Origin: an uncultured bacterium
GTDB lineage: Bacteria; Bacillota; Bacilli; Lactobacillales; Lactobacillaceae
Direction: 5' to 3'
NCBI GenBank assembly: GCA_905214235.1
Contig: CAJMLF010000001.1
Span: forward strand, 138,044 to 202,043
Length of the DNA: 64,000 bases
The notes beneath the pieces are model-generated. The model did no database searches. It was not told the DNA's origin and worked only from the letters and a program-made list of their open reading frames with translations. Positions 28,195 to 38,520 of the stretch are shown here, piece after piece; positions within the stretch are counted from its first letter, which is position 1, and every line of letters starts with the position of its first letter. A program made the position numbers and the translations under genes.

Positions 28195-28223
28195 ATTGTA
28201 GCATGGCTAAGGGCCAAACACAA
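28195..28223 (-). promoter_or_regulatory. Promoter of the rimP-nusA-infB operon
   Basis: On the minus strand, TTGTGT (28218-28223), a 17-bp spacer and an extended -10, TGC-TACAAT (28195-28200). It lies just downstream of the broken serine-hydrolase gene. Confidence 0.7.
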
Positions 28224-28242
28224 GCGACGCGCTTTTCTTAAG

Positions 28243-30918
28243 TCAGCTGATTACTTGCCGGGTTGCCAAAGCCAATTGTTCAACGTATGACCGGCACCGG
28301 TCAAATGAAGGGGCTACTGTATATACTGCAATTGTGTATTTGCCAGGGATTGCGCCAATGCTGCTGACGTTCCAACCATTGCTAGTATTCCAACCGTCCT
28401 TAATGTAGAAATGTGAACTGCCGGCCGAAATCCCCCAGGCCTGGCTAGGGGTAACCTGACCCATCAGGTTTTGAATATACTGTTGCGACTGCTGATTCAG
28501 GTAAGAAGAGCGCGGATTAAGGAAAATTTCATGAAGGAGACAGAGCTGGTCAGTAGCAGTCGTCGTCGTAAATGCCCAGTGACCATTACAGTGGGAGGAA
28601 TTCATCCCCAATTCTTAGAATAGCTGGTTGAGGCCATTTTCGGCACCAATCTCGTTATATAACTCAGTCGCACAATCATTGTCACTGAAACGGATCATCC
28701 GGGATGCTACCCCTTGCTGGGCGGCTGATAAGTTGCCTCCTTGATTATGAAGTAACTTTGCGAGGATTCCCACTTTGACCGTACTTGCCGTTACAAAATT
28801 TTGTCCCGGTACGTTGGTGTATGTGATGACCTCACCAGTTTGGGCAACTTGAATTGCGATACTTACCGGGTTGGCAAAGCGGTTGGCTACTTGCTGCCAC
28901 TGGCTAATTAGACGCTGCTGGTAGGCATTAATGTCAACGGGGCCCGACCACCAGTCAACATAGTTACCGTTACCCTGCGGATCATTAGTTAAGCGGTGGA
29001 TAACCCGGACGACATGGTGCTGGAGCGCTTGGGGAATGGCAAAGGCCAACTTGAAGCCCGCACGACCAGCCCCGAAGATGAAGGAACGGTTTTGTGCCAG
29101 GTCTGGCCGCGGGTTATTAATATCCAATACTTGCTGACGGTATAGTTCATGCCCATCCTGATTAACAAAGATCAGCCACTGGTAGGGTTTATCTGCCGAT
29201 TGGTTACTGGCGTGCCAACCTCTGATGTAAATACTATTGGGGCTAACGTTGATGTTGTCAAAGTAACCATCATTAGAGGCAAACGACTGACTTAACAGGT
29301 CAACATAGTCGCGGTTACCGTCTGGTTTGCCGCTAAAGCGAAGAATAATACCGAGTTGCCCGGTAACGCTTTGCGGATCAAGCTTTAGCAGGGTTGAGAA
29401 GCCACTGTTTTGGCTGTTATATACTTGGCCGTACTTCCTAGCAACATCGCCCCGTGCTTGTAGGTTAAGGCGGGTTCGGCTAATTTCTTGACCATTATTC
29501 AACACAATTAAGTAGGCATAGGGCCGGTCGAGCGACTGGTCACTAGCCATCCACCCGGCAACCTTGAGACCATCACTAGTCATTTGAACGGTGTCCAAGC
29601 AGGCACCACCTCGTTGGTCCAACTTAATTGGTGCGTACCAGTAGTCAACAAACTGTCCCTGGTCCCCGTTCCCGGTATTACTGGTGGAATAGCGACTAAT
29701 GACCCGGTAGACGTGACCGGCTGTGAGCCGGGTCGAACTTAGGTCAAATACCGCGGTAAAACCCGCGTGGCGCGCCTGGGTGATTTGGGGAAATGCGCTC
29801 GCAACATCTAGTCGTTCAACCTGCTGGGCCGCTGTTTGGCTGACCTGCCGATTTGCCGTCTGGTCAAACAGAATAATGAAGTGGTGGGACTCAATTTGGG
29901 CCAGATCATTGGCGTGCCAGCCACTAACGGTCATTGTTTTCCCACTATTAAGATTATAAGAGTCTAGACATCCCTGGTTAGCTTCATTTTCCTTGGTAAT
30001 TGGACTAAACCAGAAGTCAACGTAATCACTATTCCCATTCTTGGCACCAGAGTAACGACTGATGACCTGGAGCTGGTGGCTGAGATTAAGCCCTTGCAAG
30101 GAAATGTTGGCACTGAAGCCAGATTTACCGGCCCCTTCCACGTCTGGATAGGCCGCGGCAACGTCAGGGCGCTTAACCGGTTGGTCAACCAGTACACGAC
30201 CGACTTCCCGATTATTGTTTGTCCGATCGATCATGATCAGGTAATGGTACGGTTTATCGGCTGCCAGGTTGGTAGCGTGCCAGCCCGCTAGCTGTAACTC
30301 GTTATTATTAACGGTAACCTGGTCAAGGTGGGCATAGTTACCCCTGTTCACCGTGACGGGGGCAAACCAGTAGTCGGCTGCATTGCCGTTACCATTCTGG
30401 TCATCGGTATAACGACTGATGATTTGAACCTCACCAGTGGTTGCCGCTGCCGGGCCGAGGTTAAAGCTGGTCCGAAAGCCAGATTCTTTTGCCCCATAAA
30501 CATTGTGGACCGTGGCCACGTCAGCACGTTCTGTTGGCTGGCTAGTGACATTGACCCGGCTAAGTTCACGGCTGTTGGTCCGATCATAGGCAATGATGTA
30601 ATGGTAAGGTCGCCCCTGTGCACGGTTGGTAGCGTGCCAACCACTGACACTCAGCTGACCATCATTAAATTTGACCTGGTCCAAACAACCATAGTTGCCC
30701 TGGTCGGTGGCATTGTAGCTGGGGTTCCCCTTGCTGTCGAATGCCAATTGCTGACCAGTTGCACTGGCGTTAACTGTCTGTGTTTGAGCAGTTGCCGTCG
30801 TGGCGGCGGTTGTATTGGCCTTGATTTGGGCCTGGTTCATTAACAAAAAGAAGGAACAACTCGCCATTATTAAACAGCCAACAACTCCTTGCTGTGCATG
30901 ACTAAAACCATTTTTCAA
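28243..30918 (-). pseudogene. Secreted serine hydrolase (beta-lactamase-like) with five repeats, broken by a TAA
   Basis: The frame encodes 891 residues if codon 768 (TAA, 28615-28617) is read through, and 767 if not. It begins with TTG behind GGGAGG and a signal segment (VVGCLIMASCSFFLLM). A Thr/Ala/Gln stretch and five repeats of about 105 residues follow, matching the L,D-transpeptidase at 13162 repeat by repeat. The C-terminal domain is a class A beta-lactamase/DD-peptidase-like fold: SxxK in TASTVKVG (Ser712) and SDN in IRFSDNDCA (about 745) precede the stop. The third active-site motif (KDG in HFYIKDGWN, about 840) lies after it. The truncated product should therefore be inactive. The frame after the stop is intact and carries the expected domain, so the mutation is recent or a sequence error. 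The usual fold suggests wall or antibiotic-like substrates. Confidence 0.85.
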
Positions 30919-30968
30919 AATAAGTCCTCCCTAATCTCACAACCATGCAATGACATGAATTCTTCTTC

Positions 30969-31004
30969 ATTATAGGATATTTTTAATACGTGGTAGCGTT
31001 TTCT
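30969..31004 (-). promoter_or_regulatory. Candidate promoter and weak cre-like site of the serine-hydrolase gene
   Basis: On the minus strand TATAAT lies at 30969-30974. AGAAAACGCTACCA at 30991-31004 matches 12 of 14 cre positions. No convincing -35 is seen. The arrangement resembles that of the paralogous L,D-transpeptidase gene. Confidence 0.4.
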
Positions 31005-31010
31005 TTACAA

Positions 31011-31061
31011 AAATAAAAAATGCGGGTAGGCAATGGTCATCCTACCCGCATTTCATTTTTT
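31011..31061. terminator. Terminator of polC, possibly bidirectional
   Basis: AAATGCGGGTAGG / CCTACCCGCATTT with A/T-rich tails on both sides. Confidence 0.88.
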
Positions 31062-31084
31062 AATTCTGAAAAAAAGCACTGCAA

Positions 31085-34000
31085 TCAAAACAGACTAAGC
31101 TGGTTCTCGTCCGGTAAGTCGGAGATAACATTATTTTCATCTAAAAAGTCGATAAGGGTTTGCGAGACCTTGCCCCGCTCTGCCAAGTCTTGCTTAGAAA
31201 GGAACGGCCGCTCTTCTCTGGCCGCAACAATTTGCTTGGCAACGTTGAGCCCCAGCCCCGGGATTGCGCGGAACGGTGCAATCAACGAGTCGCCATCGAT
31301 CAGCCAGTTAGAGGCGTCTGACCGTTTCAGGTCAACCATCTTAAACTTGAAGCCCCGTTCCAGCATCTCGTTTGCTAGTTCCAGAATAGTCAACAGACTC
31401 TTTTCCTTGGCACTGGCGTCATTACCCTTCTCGTTAATCTCCGCCATGCGCGCCTTGACGGCTTCCTTGCCGTGCGCCATGGCAACGACATCGAAGTCAT
31501 CCGCCCGCACAGAGAAGAAGGCACAGTAGTAGACCAGTGGGAAGTAAACCTTAAAGTAGGCGATCCGCAAGGCCATTAGGACATAAGCGGCCGCGTGAGC
31601 CCGCGGGAACATGTACTTGATCTTCAGGCAAGAATCCATGTACCACTGGGGAACGTTAGCTTCTTTCATCTTCTTCTGCCAGTTATCCGGGATTCCGCGC
31701 CCGTGACGGACTGATTCCATAACCTGGAAGGAGGTTTCAGAATCCAAACCGTAGTGGATCAAGTCGGTCATGATGTTGTCCCGGCAACCAATCACGTTGG
31801 CAATCGTTGCCGTCCCTTCCTTGATCAGCTCCTGGGCGTTATCCAACCACACACCGGTTCCGTGGGACAGTCCGGAAATCTGGAGTAACTGAGAATAGTT
31901 CTTCGGGTGGGTATCATTCAGCATCCCGCGGACAAACCGGGTCCCGAACTCCGGCAAGCCCAGTGTCCCGGTCTTACTTTGAATCTGTTCTTCTGTAACT
32001 CCCAATACCTTCGGACTCGAGAATAAGGACATTACCCCTGGATCGTTCATTGGAATGGTCTTCGGGTTCACCCCAGAAAGATCCTGCAGGGCACGAATCA
32101 TCGTCGGGTCATCGTGACCCAGGATATCCATCTTCAGGATATTGTCGTGGATTGAGTGGAAGTCGAAGTGGGTCGTCTCCCAGGCGGCATCCTGGTCATC
32201 TGCCGGGTACTGAACGGGCGTGAAATCGTAAATGTCCATATCGTCGGGGACAATGATAATCCCGGCCGGGTGCTGCCCGGTCGTTCGTTTGACGCCGGTT
32301 GCCCCTTTAGACAGGCGGTCTTCCTCGGCACCGCGGAACTGAACATCGTTATCCCGTTCAAAGGCCTTTACATAACCGTAGGCCGTCTTGTCCGCCACCG
32401 TGCCGATTGTTCCGGCCCGAAATACGTTCTTTTCTCCGAAGAGGACCTTCATGTAGTTATGGGCAATTGGCTGGTAGTCACCGGAGAAGTTCAGGTCAAT
32501 ATCTGGCACCTTGTTCCCCTTGAAACCGAGGAAGGTTTGGAACGGGATATCGTGTCCATCCTTCACCAGCAGGGTCCCACATTTAGGGCATTTCCGCTCC
32601 GGCAGGTCAAAGCCAGAACTGTACTCACCCTTGGTGTAGAAGTGGGTGTACTTGCACTTTGGGCACCGGTAATGTGGTGGCAAGGGGTTAACTTCCGTAA
32701 TCCCCGACAGGGTGGCCACCACACTAGAACCAACGGAACCCCGGGACCCAACCAGATATCCGTCCTTGTTTGACTTGGCAACCAGTCGCTGGGCAATTAA
32801 GTAAATAACGGAGAATCCGTTCTTCACAATACTGTTGAGCTCAAGCTCCACCCGGTCCTTAACCAATTTAGGTAGTGGGTCACCATACCAGGCCTTGGCC
32901 GTGTGCCAGGTCCGGTCCTGAATTTCCTGCTCCGCACCCTTCATGTGGGGGGTGTACAGACGGTCCTTGACTGGTCGAATATCATCATCAACCATGTCGG
33001 CCACCTTATGGGTATTGTCCACCACAATCTTTTGGGCGACGTCCTCACCCAGGAAGCTGAACTCCTTCAGCATCTCATCGGTCGTCCGGAAGTGAACGTC
33101 CGGGCGCTTTGTCCGGTTCAATGGGTTAGCGCCCCCTTGGGAGTTAATCAGGATCCGCCGGTAAATTCCGTCATGCGGGTTAATGTAATGCACATCCCCC
33201 GTTGCCACCACTGGCTTGTTAAGGTCATCACCAAGTTTAACCATGTTTTTAATGATATCTTCCAGGTGGGCCTGATCGCTGATGACGTGTTGCTCCAGCA
33301 GCGGTGCGTAATTTGGGCGTGGCTGGACCTCGATGAAGTCGTAGTAGCGGGCCCTGCGCATTGCTTCCGAATACCCCTTTTCCATCATTGCAGTAAAGAC
33401 TTCCCCAGAGGAACAGGCGGTTCCCAGCAAAATACCTTCTCGGTACTTGGTCAGCACTGTCCGCGGAATTCTGGGTACCCGGTGAAAGTACTTAACGTTT
33501 GAGAATGAAACCAACTTGAAGAGGTTCTTCAAGCCAGCCTGGGTCTGGGCAATCAGCGTCGCGTGGAACGGCCGGGCGTGTTTATAGGCATCGTTTTCTG
33601 CCATGTGTTTATTCAGGTCATCAACGTAGCGAACACCATAACGGTCCTCGGCGTCCTTTAAGAACTTATAAAGCAAGTGCCCCGTAGCCTCCGCATCGTA
33701 ATTTGCTCGGTGGTGGTGTTCCAAAGCCACTTTGAACTTCTTACTCAGGGTATTCAACCGGTAACCCCGCATGTTCGGATACAGGAAACGGGCCAGTGGT
33801 AAAGTATCAATCACTGGTTCCGTAATTTCTTCCATTCCGTGGCGACGGTAACCGGTGTTCATAAAGCCCATATCAAAGGAAACGTTATGCCCAGCGATGA
33901 TGCTACCCTTGCACAGGTTCTTGAACATCCGGAAGACTTCTTCCTCGCTCTTGGAGCCATGGACCATCTCATCAGTAATACTGGTTAAGTTAGTCGTTTG

Positions 34001-35413
34001 TTCTGACAAGGGAAAACCAGGGTCAATAAATTCATCAAACCGTTCGATGACGTTTCCGTCCTTCATCTTAACGGCCGACAGTTCAATGACCTTATCATAG
34101 ATTGCTGATAACCCGGTTGTTTCAACATCGAAAACAACGTAGGAATGGTCCTTTAAGACCGCATGATTCTCGTTATAAACCAGGGGAACCCCGTCATCAA
34201 CAACGTTGGCTTCCATTCCGTAGAGCATCTTAATCTTGTTTTTCTTGGCGGCCTTGAAAGCCTCTGGAAAGGCCTGAACGTTCCCGTGGTCCGTAATGGC
34301 AATTGCTGGTTGTCCCCACTTGCTGGCTTGGGCAGCAAGTTCACTGATCGAATTAGTGGCGTCCATCTGGCTCATTTCACTGTGGGCGTGTAACTCAATC
34401 CGCTTATTGTCCGCTGGTGCCGTATCTTGACGCTCCTGATGGCTAACCTGGTTGATATCATAAGCATTGATAACCAGGTCATGCATCCAGGTATCCTCTT
34501 GAACCGGCCCGCGAACCTTAAGCCAGATCCCCGGTTTGATGTTCGCAAACTGGGCTTCCTCATCACTGTTGCGGGAGAACTTCTTAACCGCAAAGGATGA
34601 GGTGTAGTCGGTGATTTCAAAGGTCAGAAGCTGGCGACCGGACCGTAATTCACGGACCTCAGCATTGAAGACGTAGCCCTCAACAACTACCGACCGCTCC
34701 TCACCCTGGATATCCTTCATCTGGACAACTTCTTGCTTGTCGTTAATCACCCGACCGAGTTGTGCCGGGCCCGCCGCTGGTGCGGCCGGATGACTGCCAG
34801 AATGCTTCTTGGTGGTATTCTTCTTTTTTATCTGGGCGATCGCCTTTGCAGCTAATGCGGCATCTGCAGCTTCATGTTTTTCCTTCAACTCCTTGATCTT
34901 CGCCTGCGAGGCAGACTGATCAACAAAGGGGTGGATTTTAAAATGGGGGAAACCAAACCGCTGGTACGATTCTTCAATTTGGGCCAGGGCCTTCTTTACC
35001 AGCATCTCCTTAACAATATCGTTTTCGACAACGATGGTCACCCGACCGTCGCGAACTTCTGGAACGGTCGATACGCAGGCCTGCTGGAGCATCGGTGATT
35101 CAACCTTACTCTGGTTGATGACCTCTTCCCAGTAGTCAGCAACGAGGCCAGGATCAATATCAGTTGCCGGCGTGTTAATTTGGAGGCTAACCCCCGCGAT
35201 GTCCTTAAATCCCATTTGTAGGGACTGGTAAAACTCTTTGTAGAGCTTTAATGGCAATGGCTGACGCATTATCAGGTGAAATTCCCACCGCCGGCTGGCT
35301 CGGTGAACGACAACCGATTGAACCGCTGCTTCCTTGAAAGCGCCGTTATCCTTCTCAGGAAAATGGATCTGCTCCAACAGCTTCCTAAATAATTCTTGTC
35401 TGTTTAAAGCCAC
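31085..35413 (-). CDS. polC: DNA polymerase III PolC, alpha subunit with proofreading
   Basis: The main replicative polymerase of low-GC Gram-positives, with 1442 residues. After N-terminal and OB domains ([18 protein letters not shown]) comes a PHP domain split by the DEDD 3'-5' exonuclease: [18 protein letters not shown], then [12 protein letters not shown]. Later blocks include a zinc-binding region ([10 protein letters not shown] and RKCPKCG), the catalytic palm ([12 protein letters not shown]) and the HhH and tail regions. The tail ends [12 protein letters not shown], a Q-L-S-L-F beta-clamp motif. The start is GTG behind AGGAGG. It follows proS in the conserved uppS-cdsA-rseP-proS-polC series; a hairpin after proS separates it partly. 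Confidence 0.97.
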   Translation of the reverse strand: MALNRQELFRKLLEQIHFPEKDNGAFKEAAVQSVVVHRASRRWEFHLIMRQPLPLKLYKEFYQSLQMGFKDIAGVSLQINTPATDIDPGLVADYWEEVINQSKVESPMLQQACVSTVPEVRDGRVTIVVENDIVKEMLVKKALAQIEESYQRFGFPHFKIHPFVDQSASQAKIKELKEKHEAADAALAAKAIAQIKKKNTTKKHSGSHPAAPAAGPAQLGRVINDKQEVVQMKDIQGEERSVVVEGYVFNAEVRELRSGRQLLTFEITDYTSSFAVKKFSRNSDEEAQFANIKPGIWLKVRGPVQEDTWMHDLVINAYDINQVSHQERQDTAPADNKRIELHAHSEMSQMDATNSISELAAQASKWGQPAIAITDHGNVQAFPEAFKAAKKNKIKMLYGMEANVVDDGVPLVYNENHAVLKDHSYVVFDVETTGLSAIYDKVIELSAVKMKDGNVIERFDEFIDPGFPLSEQTTNLTSITDEMVHGSKSEEEVFRMFKNLCKGSIIAGHNVSFDMGFMNTGYRRHGMEEITEPVIDTLPLARFLYPNMRGYRLNTLSKKFKVALEHHHRANYDAEATGHLLYKFLKDAEDRYGVRYVDDLNKHMAENDAYKHARPFHATLIAQTQAGLKNLFKLVSFSNVKYFHRVPRIPRTVLTKYREGILLGTACSSGEVFTAMMEKGYSEAMRRARYYDFIEVQPRPNYAPLLEQHVISDQAHLEDIIKNMVKLGDDLNKPVVATGDVHYINPHDGIYRRILINSQGGANPLNRTKRPDVHFRTTDEMLKEFSFLGEDVAQKIVVDNTHKVADMVDDDIRPVKDRLYTPHMKGAEQEIQDRTWHTAKAWYGDPLPKLVKDRVELELNSIVKNGFSVIYLIAQRLVAKSNKDGYLVGSRGSVGSSVVATLSGITEVNPLPPHYRCPKCKYTHFYTKGEYSSGFDLPERKCPKCGTLLVKDGHDIPFQTFLGFKGNKVPDIDLNFSGDYQPIAHNYMKVLFGEKNVFRAGTIGTVADKTAYGYVKAFERDNDVQFRGAEEDRLSKGATGVKRTTGQHPAGIIIVPDDMDIYDFTPVQYPADDQDAAWETTHFDFHSIHDNILKMDILGHDDPTMIRALQDLSGVNPKTIPMNDPGVMSLFSSPKVLGVTEEQIQSKTGTLGLPEFGTRFVRGMLNDTHPKNYSQLLQISGLSHGTGVWLDNAQELIKEGTATIANVIGCRDNIMTDLIHYGLDSETSFQVMESVRHGRGIPDNWQKKMKEANVPQWYMDSCLKIKYMFPRAHAAAYVLMALRIAYFKVYFPLVYYCAFFSVRADDFDVVAMAHGKEAVKARMAEINEKGNDASAKEKSLLTILELANEMLERGFKFKMVDLKRSDASNWLIDGDSLIAPFRAIPGLGLNVAKQIVAAREERPFLSKQDLAERGKVSQTLIDFLDENNVISDLPDENQLSLF

Positions 35414-35434
35414 TTCTTTTGAGTCCTCCTACTT

Positions 35435-35466
35435 AAAAAATGTGGTACCATTCCGTACCACATTTT
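35435..35466 (-). terminator. Hairpin terminator between proS and polC
   Basis: On the minus strand AAAATGTGGTAC / GTACCACATTTT followed by TT. It lies about 25 bp before the polC start, so polC must be reached by read-through or have its own unseen promoter. Confidence 0.75.
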
Positions 35467-35468
35467 AT

Positions 35469-37208
35469 TTACTTATCCTCAACAGATTGGTCTGCAAGTT
35501 GTTTCAGCAAGATGCCAACCGTATTAACAAGTTCTTCCTGCTTGACTTCAATTGTTTCGCCCGTCTTCCGAATCTTGACTTCAACAATTCCATCAGCAGC
35601 CTTCTTACCAATCGTAACCCGCAATGGAATCCCAATCAGGTCAGAATCAGCAAACTTAACACCGGCCCGTTCCTTCCGGTCGTCAACTAAGACTTCGTAG
35701 CCCGCCTTAGTAAGTTGGTCTTCGATGTTGTTTGCCATCGTCATCTGTTCTTCCTTCTTGGCGTTAACCGGAATGACGTGAACGTCAAACGGGGCGATAC
35801 TGTCTGGCCATACCAGACCATTTTCATCAGCATTTTGTTCTGCAACCGCTGATAACATCCGCGTCACACCAATGCCGTAGCAACCCATGATCATGTCAAC
35901 CAGGCGGCCGTTCTTATCAAGGACCTTTGCACCGAGCTTTTCGGAGTAGCCCGTTCCTAATTTGAAGATGTGACCAATTTCAATCCCGTTCGTAAACTTG
36001 ATTGGGTGACCGTCAGGGGCGATTTCGCCTTCCTGAACATTCCGGAAGTCACCAAACTGGTCAACCCGGAAGTCGCGGTCAATATTGGCATTGACAAAGT
36101 GGTAACCATCATCGTTAGCACCACAAGCCATGTTTACCAGAACCTTCACGTAGTTATCGGCCAGGATCTTAACATCCTCACCAACGCCAACTGGGCCTAA
36201 GGAACCTGGGTGCGCGCCGAGGTACTTAGCGGCGTCCGCTTCAGTGGCTAGTTCAAGGTCTTCACACCCCAGTGCGTTAGTCACCTTGGTCTCGTTAACC
36301 TCGTCGTTCCCCCGCATCAGAACCAATACCGGTTGGTAATCGTCTTCGCCCATTTTAGCCATGAAAAGCATCGATTTCAAGATCTGACTGGCATCGATCC
36401 CCAAGCTTTCGGCTGCCTCGTCAACCGTATGAGCGCCCGGCGTCGCCTGCTTCTTCAGTTCAGCTGGTTCAGCGGTTTGTTGAACACCATTAAACTTGGA
36501 AGTTGCCTTCTCCAGGTTAGCGGCATAACCACCGTCTGTATAAACGATGACGTCTTCACCAACCTCAGCAGGGGCGGAGAATTCTTGAGAATTGTCCCCA
36601 CCAATGGTTCCAGAGTCCGCCAGGATAATCTTGTACTTCAGCCCAACCCGGTCAAAGATGTTCCGATAAGCCTGGGCTTGTTGCTGGTAGGCTTCATCAA
36701 GGCCCGCCTCGTCAGCAGCAAATGAGTAGGCATCCAGCATCTCGAATTCCTTGCCCCGAAGGATGCCGTACCGCGGCCGGTCTTCGTCACGGAACTTATC
36801 CTGAAGCTGGTAAACAACCAGTGGCAACTTCTTGTACGACTTAATGCTGTCACGAAGGACCTCAGTAAATGATTCCTCGTGGGTCGGGCCGAGAACAAAT
36901 TCCCGGTCATTACGGTCACTCAACTTATAGAGGTTATCGCCATAAGCTTCGTAACGACCAGACTGCTTCCACAGTTCGGCTGGTAAAAGAGCGGGCATCA
37001 TCATTTCGTAAGCACCAGCATTGTCCATTTCTTCGCGGATAATTTGTTCAACCTTACGGATAACCCGGTAAGCAAGTGGCAGGTATGACCAGACCCCCGA
37101 TGAGATTTGGTAAATGTAACCTGCCCGGACCATCATCTTATGGCTGAGGGCCTCGGCATCACTTGGGGCCTCTTTCTTGGTTGGTATTAAAATCTTTGAC
37201 TGCTTCAT
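35469..37208 (-). CDS. proS: Prolyl-tRNA synthetase, bacterial type
   Basis: Charges tRNA-Pro and edits Ala-tRNA-Pro. It is a 579-residue class II enzyme. Motif 1 is near GVWSYLPLAYRVIRKVEQII, motif 2 includes KFRDEDRPRYGILRGKEFEM and motif 3 GCYGIGVTRMLSAVAEQ. The insertion editing domain lies between motifs 2 and 3 (about residues 225-400). The C-terminal anticodon-binding domain ends the protein. Three ATG codons in a row follow AAAGGAGA; I chose the third (MKQSKILIP) on spacing and family start. Confidence 0.96.
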   Translation of the reverse strand: MKQSKILIPTKKEAPSDAEALSHKMMVRAGYIYQISSGVWSYLPLAYRVIRKVEQIIREEMDNAGAYEMMMPALLPAELWKQSGRYEAYGDNLYKLSDRNDREFVLGPTHEESFTEVLRDSIKSYKKLPLVVYQLQDKFRDEDRPRYGILRGKEFEMLDAYSFAADEAGLDEAYQQQAQAYRNIFDRVGLKYKIILADSGTIGGDNSQEFSAPAEVGEDVIVYTDGGYAANLEKATSKFNGVQQTAEPAELKKQATPGAHTVDEAAESLGIDASQILKSMLFMAKMGEDDYQPVLVLMRGNDEVNETKVTNALGCEDLELATEADAAKYLGAHPGSLGPVGVGEDVKILADNYVKVLVNMACGANDDGYHFVNANIDRDFRVDQFGDFRNVQEGEIAPDGHPIKFTNGIEIGHIFKLGTGYSEKLGAKVLDKNGRLVDMIMGCYGIGVTRMLSAVAEQNADENGLVWPDSIAPFDVHVIPVNAKKEEQMTMANNIEDQLTKAGYEVLVDDRKERAGVKFADSDLIGIPLRVTIGKKAADGIVEVKIRKTGETIEVKQEELVNTVGILLKQLADQSVEDK

Positions 37209-37233
37209 CATCATTCTCCTTTAATTCCCCCGA

Positions 37234-38508
37234 TTACCGAATGAAATAGCGTTGAATATCATTCCAGGTAACCAAAATCATTAGTATCAATAGTAGCATA
37301 AATCCAATCATCGTCACAATTCCTTCGGCTTTCTCCGGGATTGGTCTTCTGATAACTGCCTCGATAATGTTTAGTAGTAGTTTACCACCATCAAGTGCTG
37401 GAATCGGCAACAGGTTTACGATCCCCAGGTTAATCGATAACATGGCTAAGAAGTTCAATACACCGTTAACCCCGAGTGCGGTCGCCTGAGAAGTCCCCGC
37501 ATAAATTGCTACTGGGCCTCCCAGGTCATTTAGGCTGAAGCCGTGCGTGAACATGTGGCCTAAGACACTAAAAATCAGCGTCCCCGCCTGGGCAAACTGT
37601 TGCCAGCCGAATAACAGGCGGGCCTTGATACCCGTCTTTTGCTGTTCGATAATCCCAATCTGGCCGACTTTCTGCTTACCCTGTTTAACCGTCTTTGGTT
37701 TCACGGTAACGGATTTTGTTTTTCCAGCCCGCTGGTAGGTAAGGTGAACTTTTTGTCCCGGTTTGCTGGAAAGATTAGTGGCCAGTTCTGACCAGTTGTT
37801 GACCCGGACCTTCCCCACGTGCGTGATTCGGTCACCGGCTTTTAAGCCAGCACGGGCTGCAACTGAGTTGGCGTTGACCTTTCCAATCTGGTTGCTATTG
37901 GTGGGAACCCCAGCAAGGGTAAAGCCCAGGATGATAAACACCAGTAGTGACAAGATGAAATTATTCATCGGCCCCGCAAAGTTGGTCATCATCCGCGCGG
38001 GCAAACTGGCCGACTGAAACTGGACGTCACGAGGAGTAATCTGAACCTGGGTGCCGTCACGTTCGATGACAACGGCGTCGTGGTCAACCTCATAAGTTTT
38101 GACCTTGCTTTCGTCGCCATTAACAAAACCCTTGATCCACAGGCCATCCGTCAGGTCACTGTCCACTAGCTGGAGGGGGATCCCCTGAAACAGGGTCGAC
38201 TTCGAACTCGTGTTGATGGTAACGACCTTATTTTGGTCGTTTAACTGGAGTGTCAGTGGGGTCCCCGGGCGCATCTCCTCTTCATCCTCATCGTCATTTC
38301 CTGCCAGGCGTACATAACCCCCAACGGGAAGAATGCGGACGGTGTAGGTCGTGCCATTTTTCCTCTTCCACCATATTTTAGGGCCCATGCCGATGGAGAA
38401 TTCACGAACCAAGATACCAGCCCGTTTGGCAAAGTAATAGTGGCCGAATTCGTGAACAAGCACGAGGACCCCAAAAACGATGATAAACGTAATAATTGTT
38501 ATTATCAC
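37234..38508 (-). CDS. rseP: RIP metalloprotease RseP (site-2 protease family)
   Basis: A membrane-embedded zinc protease that cleaves transmembrane segments, such as those of anti-sigma factors or remnant signal peptides. It has 424 residues. The zinc motif HEFGHYYFAKRAG lies in the first membrane segment and the third ligand in LPIPALDGGKLLLN near the C-terminus. A PDZ domain lies between them (ANSVAARAGLKAGDRITHVG). Several further membrane segments are visible. The start is GTG behind GGAAGGG. It is between cdsA and proS, its usual place. Confidence 0.94.
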   Translation of the reverse strand: MIITIITFIIVFGVLVLVHEFGHYYFAKRAGILVREFSIGMGPKIWWKRKNGTTYTVRILPVGGYVRLAGNDDEDEEEMRPGTPLTLQLNDQNKVVTINTSSKSTLFQGIPLQLVDSDLTDGLWIKGFVNGDESKVKTYEVDHDAVVIERDGTQVQITPRDVQFQSASLPARMMTNFAGPMNNFILSLLVFIILGFTLAGVPTNSNQIGKVNANSVAARAGLKAGDRITHVGKVRVNNWSELATNLSSKPGQKVHLTYQRAGKTKSVTVKPKTVKQGKQKVGQIGIIEQQKTGIKARLLFGWQQFAQAGTLIFSVLGHMFTHGFSLNDLGGPVAIYAGTSQATALGVNGVLNFLAMLSINLGIVNLLPIPALDGGKLLLNIIEAVIRRPIPEKAEGIVTMIGFMLLLILMILVTWNDIQRYFIR

Positions 38509-38520
38509 AGAATCCCTTCC

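Noticed and set aside
28615..28617. Programmed read-through or selenocysteine at the stop inside the serine-hydrolase gene
   Set aside because: The codon is TAA, not TGA, and no structure or slippery sequence is visible; a plain nonsense change is simpler.
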